Under the pieces are notes generated by a model. It was given only the letters and a program-made list of their open reading frames with translations, was not told where the DNA came from and did not search any database. 64,000 nucleotides of DNA from Erodium maritimum (taxonomy: Eukaryota > Streptophyta > Magnoliopsida > Geraniales > Geraniaceae), in NCBI GenBank assembly GCA_963921825.1, contig OY997591.1, positions 18,409,515 through 18,473,514 of the forward strand, written 5' to 3'. The position numbers were made by a program, and so were the translations under genes. This document shows, piece by piece, positions 60,220 through 64,000 of the stretch (position 1 is the stretch's first letter; every line of letters starts with the position of its first letter).

Positions 60220-60716
60220 ACTGTTACACAGGAAAGGGTATGGCAGAAATCGAGACCTCAAACTAGATAAACAAACCCAATCAATGGGTATAACAAGTTT
60301 ATTACCCACATTTTGCTAACATAAGGTAAACATAAATCAACCCAACCAGGGGTGAAAGAAAATAGAAAACAAAGACTCTATGAAGTCATATTTTCCTAAC
60401 ATTAAGAACACTAAAAAAAGGGTCTATAGCACCCTAAACAAGCCCAACAAGGGCGAACCAAACTAGACCCAAAAGGGGCACCGAACTGGAAAACAACAGG
60501 ACCTACACCCCAAACCACCTACGAGCCAAAACCTGCGACAAGAGTTAAACGAACAAAAAGAGATATAAAAGCTAAGCTACAAAACCAGCACCTCCAAGTC
60601 GCAGCAAAAGAAACCCCATAATCCTTAGCCCAAAACCACACAACCCAAATAGAACCTCCTAGCCGGCCAATACCAGATTGCAACCCAAAACGGGGGGGGG
60701 GGGGGGGGGTGACAAA
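60220..60716. other. Unclassified, possibly LINE 3' sequence on the minus strand
   Basis: The minus strand reads like a LINE 3' region (ttgggttgtgtgg, gtttaactcttgtcg, a later A-tract), but no protein domain is visible. A run of 18 G lies at 60692-60709. Confidence 0.35.
60692..60709. repeat. G homopolymer, 18 nt
   Basis: A run of 18 G lies 7 bp before a solo LTR. Confidence 0.9.
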
Positions 60717-61222
60717 TGTCACGAATACGGGGGCTTGGCACGGTCAAGGTCCAAGAAGAAAGCTTGACATGGTCAATAGGCGCGCATGCCATGTTGGCTC
60801 GGACATGGAGCTTGAAAGGAGAAACAGATGGTCAAGTTGGCGTTGGGACATGGAGGAGGAAAAGGAGGACCAACCATGGACGAAGAAGAAGTCATAACAC
60901 TTTGAATTTGAACTTCCTTCTTTCATGTAACCAAGTTCTATTTTTAGCACCTTGGATTATTATATATATGGGGTTGATATGCCTTTGTAAATCACTTACT
61001 TTTGCTCTCAAATTCTCATAAGTACAAGGCTGAAAAACACTCACATCTTGAGCACCAAAACTCTCTTTCTTCTACATTTCTTGTTGTTTTGTTCGTGGCT
61101 CATCATCCATTTGCTTCCGCAACATCCTAGGCTGATCACTACGCTTGCAAAACTCTTGGAGGAGTCTTGTGCAAGGTTGTGAGCCACACAGATCAAGAAG
61201 GTTGGAAATTGGTCCCGTGACA
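60717..61222 (+). mobile_element. Short solo LTR, about 506 bp
   Basis: It starts TGTCACGAATACGG and ends GGTCCCGTGACA, so its ends are 7-bp inverted repeats (TGTCACG/CGTGACA). ACAAAT flanks the GTCACG...CGTGAC core on both sides, which makes the exact 5-bp duplication ambiguous (ACAAA or CAAAT). A TATA-like 'tatatata' lies at about 60960. No internal genes are present. Confidence 0.6.
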
Positions 61223-62300
61223 CAAATACACCCAAACCTTAGATCTACTACTTAACCCCCACACAACCAAACCTAGAAATTCCTCAAACAAACCCATGGA
61301 TTAAACCCCCCACAGTAGCCAACCCCAACCGTGTGACCTCATCTTGTAACAAGGACTTGGGGAACAAAGGACTAGAAGGAAGAGAAATGAGGAGACAAAG
61401 CGATTGACAAAGGAGGAGAGTAGGAAAGAAGTCATACCGTATAAGCAACGACAACTCTCGTTCGTATGGAAATCGGAGAGGAGGGATCCGAGAACAGATT
61501 CAAAGGTCGTACCCACCACCAGTGCCGCACACAAAGTTGCTCCAGCCACAACCAATCCAATCTTGGAAACCCTTCCCATGATGGATTGGAGACAACACGC
61601 CGAAAACCGGATGGCGGGGCCAATAATGAACGACAACCCTTCAGATCTAAGGAAGCTACGAGGGAACGAGGCCCTAAGTCGGAGGAAACCCCAAAACATC
61701 CCGAGAGAGACTAGGTCCACAATAAATCTCTATAGAGAACACTTTCTATGGTGAACCCGAGACATCTCGCTAGTGACGCCCAAGGAACCTCAGACAAGGT
61801 GAAGTCAAAGAGTAAAAGAAGACGAGAACGGATTGAGAAGAGGGGAGAACGAAAATAAAAGAAGAGAAATAGAAGAGAAAACCACCACAGACGACAACCC
61901 TAACCAATGACTAGAACTGTGACCGGTGGAAGAAGAAAGACATGCATCAGCGGTCTAGAGTTCAAAGAAAGGAGGAGGTTTTTTTTAGAAAGAGACAAGC
62001 CCAGTTTGCTAAGTTAGTTAGTCCAATGACAATCAACCAACACCACATATTTAAATGAGTTTTAACACCCCTTTCACTGAATCAGTGATAAGACGTCTGC
62101 TATTGAATACCCGTAGCATTTAATGGCAACAGTTACAACATTTTTGTTTTGTAACTTTCTATTGCTACCTTATTGACAACAGTAAATGAAGTCTGTAGAT
62201 AATAACAAATTTGTGCCATAATGAGATTAATTCTCTGTTTAAGAAAAAATGAAAAAAAATGAGATTAATACTTAATATAGAAGGCTTAACGAGTATGCAT
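61223..62300. other. Spacer with unrecognised open frames
   Basis: Open frames at 61301-61720 (-) and 61404-61754 (+) overlap each other and show no domain. 61800-61990 on the minus strand looks like a pyrimidine-rich leader. The block may be the 5' part of a decayed LINE read on the minus strand. Confidence 0.35.
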
Positions 62301-62341
62301 GGTGCGTTAGAAAAGAGTCTTCATTATAGTACTCCAATAAG

Positions 62342-63030
62342 TTGACCATACGTAGAGCAAAAAGTCAAACCATTCCACAGCATCCACGCAACGTGGCAAC
62401 ACCATAACGTACACCTCATTTCACTCTACACGAAAAAAGTTGCAAGTCTTTTTCGTTTCACACGCAGTGTCGTTCTGATATTTTTGTCAATAATAAAGAA
62501 CGGTCAAAGCCAATGGTTCTCCTTATCCACCCTGTTCATCTATTAAAATATCTATTTATACGACAATAATTAAGTCATTTAATGGTCTTTTAGAAGATAT
62601 CTCCACGATAGACACTTTTTCAAAGTGAAGGAGCCTGTAACATATATTTTACTAAACACAAAATATGGATTAAATAACTAATTAGGAAGGTCTCATCACG
62701 ATCTGGATATGATGTACAATACATGGAACCATGAGGATGTAATCTAATAGGAAGAAACGTCGGTAGGGTAATAATCTAAGTAAGTGTTGATTAAGTAGCT
62801 GGCTAAGCAGATGGGTACCATGTTTATTCAGCTGTTGACGAAAAAACTGCTACCATACGCCTCTCCACGTGTAAGAATCTTATAGGTCGCTACCCACGTC
62901 TCGTACTCTATATAAACCCATCCCATAGCTAGTAGCATCAAGTATTAGTTCATTCAATACATCTCTTCCTTATAATTCTCTCTCTACGTACTCTTGCAAC
63001 CGATATAAGCTCTAGGACGACGTCGTTGTA
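62342..63030 (+). promoter_or_regulatory. Promoter and 5' UTR of the STP13-like gene
   Basis: A TATA box (TATATAAA) is at 62909-62916, 115 bp before the ATG. A G-box CACGTG is at 62866-62871. W-box motifs TTGAC(C/T) are at 62342-62347 (+), 62363-62368 (-) and 62502-62507 (-), with a weaker TTGACG near 62835. The arrangement suggests WRKY and bZIP/bHLH control, but this is inference from motifs only. Confidence 0.6.
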
Positions 63031-63719
63031 ATGGCCGGGGGAGGATTCTCGGTGGCCTCGTCGGGGACGGAGTTCGAGGCGAAGATCACACCAATCGTCA
63101 TCATTTCCTGCATAATGGCCGCCACCGGAGGCCTCATGTTTGGCTACGACGTTGGAGTTTCCGGTAATATATATATCTCTTTGTCTCATCCAATTATCCT
63201 TAGAGTTAGTGTTTCTGCTTCCTTAATTCAAACCAAACATTACCCGTGAATCTTTTCTTCTGAAAAGGTTGTTGGTACAACAACAAGTACGTGAACAACC
63301 GCTTTTTTTCCTCTTAATGAAAATTATTAATTTTGGACAAAACTTTAATGTGGTTGACGAAAAGTAAGAGTAATTGGTTGGTTAACTCTACAGGGGGTGT
63401 GACGTCTATGCCGGACTTCCTGGAGAAGTTCTTTCCGGTGGTGTACGAGAAGACTCAGGACGCCGGCCGGTTGGACAGCAACTACTGCAAGTACGACAAC
63501 CAAGGCTTGCAGCTCTTCACGTCGTCGCTCTACCTGGCGGGCCTGACGGCGACTTTCTTCGCCTCCTACACCACCAGGAAGCTCGGCCGCCGCCTCACCA
63601 TGCTCATCGCCGGCCTCTTCTTCATCGTCGGCGTCGTTCTCAACACTGCTGCTCAAGATCTTGCTATGCTCATCATTGGCAGGATCCTACTTGGTTGTGG
63701 AGTTGGCTTCGCTAATCAG
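63031..63719 (+). CDS. STP13: STP13-like monosaccharide/H+ symporter, first two exons
   Basis: Proteins of this group import hexoses with protons across the plasma membrane; in Arabidopsis STP13 acts in sugar retrieval and defence. Exon 1 (63031-63163) encodes MAGGGFSVASSGTEFEAKIT and transmembrane segment 1 with GLMFGYDVGVSG. Exon 2 (63394-63719) joins through a split Gly codon and encodes GVTSMPDFLEKFFP, the extracellular loop with NYCKYDNQGLQLFTSSLYLAGL, segment 2, the TRKLGRR signature loop and segment 3 (GRILLGCGVGFANQ). The donor after FANQ at 63720 agrees with the family's conserved intron position. The remaining roughly 370 residues lie right of the window. The N-terminal EFEAKITPIVIISCIMAATG wording favours STP13 over other STPs. 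Confidence 0.9.
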
Positions 63720-64000
63720 GTTTCCATCCTTTCCATCCTTTCTTTAATTATTACTTTTTTTAAAAACAAGTTCATAAGTCTCGAAAGATATCAATGCATA
63801 ATAGACTAAGCATGAGCATATAGTTCAAGCAATAATATCAGTTTCTTGGGTCAACCTAATAATTACTATGAACCATATATAACAAATTTGTTTCGAGAAT
63901 AAATCTAGAAACAAAAACCTAGAAGGGAACACAAAATCAACTATTAGTAGCTCAATCTTCACCTTCTGGCGTTAAGGTCATATCATCAAAAGCCTTAGTT
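63720..64000 (+). other. Intron 2 of the STP13-like gene (incomplete)
   Basis: The intron starts with GTTTCC at 63720, is AT-rich and runs to the window end. No acceptor leading to the next expected exon (AVPLFLSE-type) is seen. Confidence 0.7.

Noticed and set aside
61301..61754. Overlapping open frames on both strands as small genes
   Set aside because: Neither has a recognised domain, they overlap antisense, and the surroundings are element debris.
1..64000. tRNA, rRNA, organellar inserts or viral integrations
   Set aside because: No cloverleaf-like tRNA with internal promoter boxes, no rRNA words, and no plastid or mitochondrial genes were recognised; all reverse transcriptases fit LINE or Copia, not pararetroviruses.

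Overview
The window is nuclear DNA of a flowering plant, most probably a eudicot. It has intron-rich host genes with GT-AG introns, AT-rich spacers and a dense mixture of plant transposable elements. No bacterial, organellar or viral gene set is present. The species cannot be named from the sequence. Exon models and target-site duplications below were read by eye.

Three host loci stand out. (1) 24203-33480 (-): a nine-exon PHD-finger/GNAT nuclear protein of the IDM1/ROS4-like class, modelled at 1305 residues. (2) 50219-52683 (-): a complete three-exon EDS1, 606 residues, with Ser125, Asp189 and His322 in the lipase-like domain and a full EP domain. (3) 63031 to the right edge (+): the first two exons of an STP13-like hexose/H+ symporter, preceded by a TATA box, a G-box and W-boxes. 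The EDS1 and STP13-like genes both carry W-box motifs upstream, which fits the immune roles of these families.

Most of the rest is mobile DNA, much of it nested. Left part (1-14.7 kb): a decayed MuDR transposase, a LINE RNase H fragment, a 1.6-kb Mutator-like element with 9-bp target duplication, a LINE that carries only ORF1 inside a 19-bp target duplication, and a nest of foldback elements bounded by (TA)n microsatellites. At 14.7-21.1 kb a Copia retrotransposon (two 368-bp LTRs) sits inside a PIF/Harbinger ORF1 gene. The PHD gene follows, with two MITEs in its introns. At 34.2-36.5 kb is a second ORF1-only LINE. At 37.4-43.4 kb is a long decayed LINE carrying a Harbinger MITE. At 43.4-48.3 kb a second Harbinger ORF1 gene is split by a 3.05-kb solo LTR.

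Right of EDS1 lies a nearly intact 1.9-kb PIF/Harbinger element (TTA target duplication, DDE transposase with one late in-frame TGA). It starts about 300 bp upstream of the EDS1 start codon, and the 338-bp MITE at 42 kb shares its ends. Beyond it are a LINE RT remnant, a second solo LTR of the same >3-kb family (3.23 kb, opposite orientation), a short solo LTR, and the STP13-like gene.

Unusual sequence-level features are six G or C homopolymers of 12-23 nt, an 11-unit ~34-bp tandem array inside one solo LTR, and a roughly 31-copy CTT microsatellite in the other.
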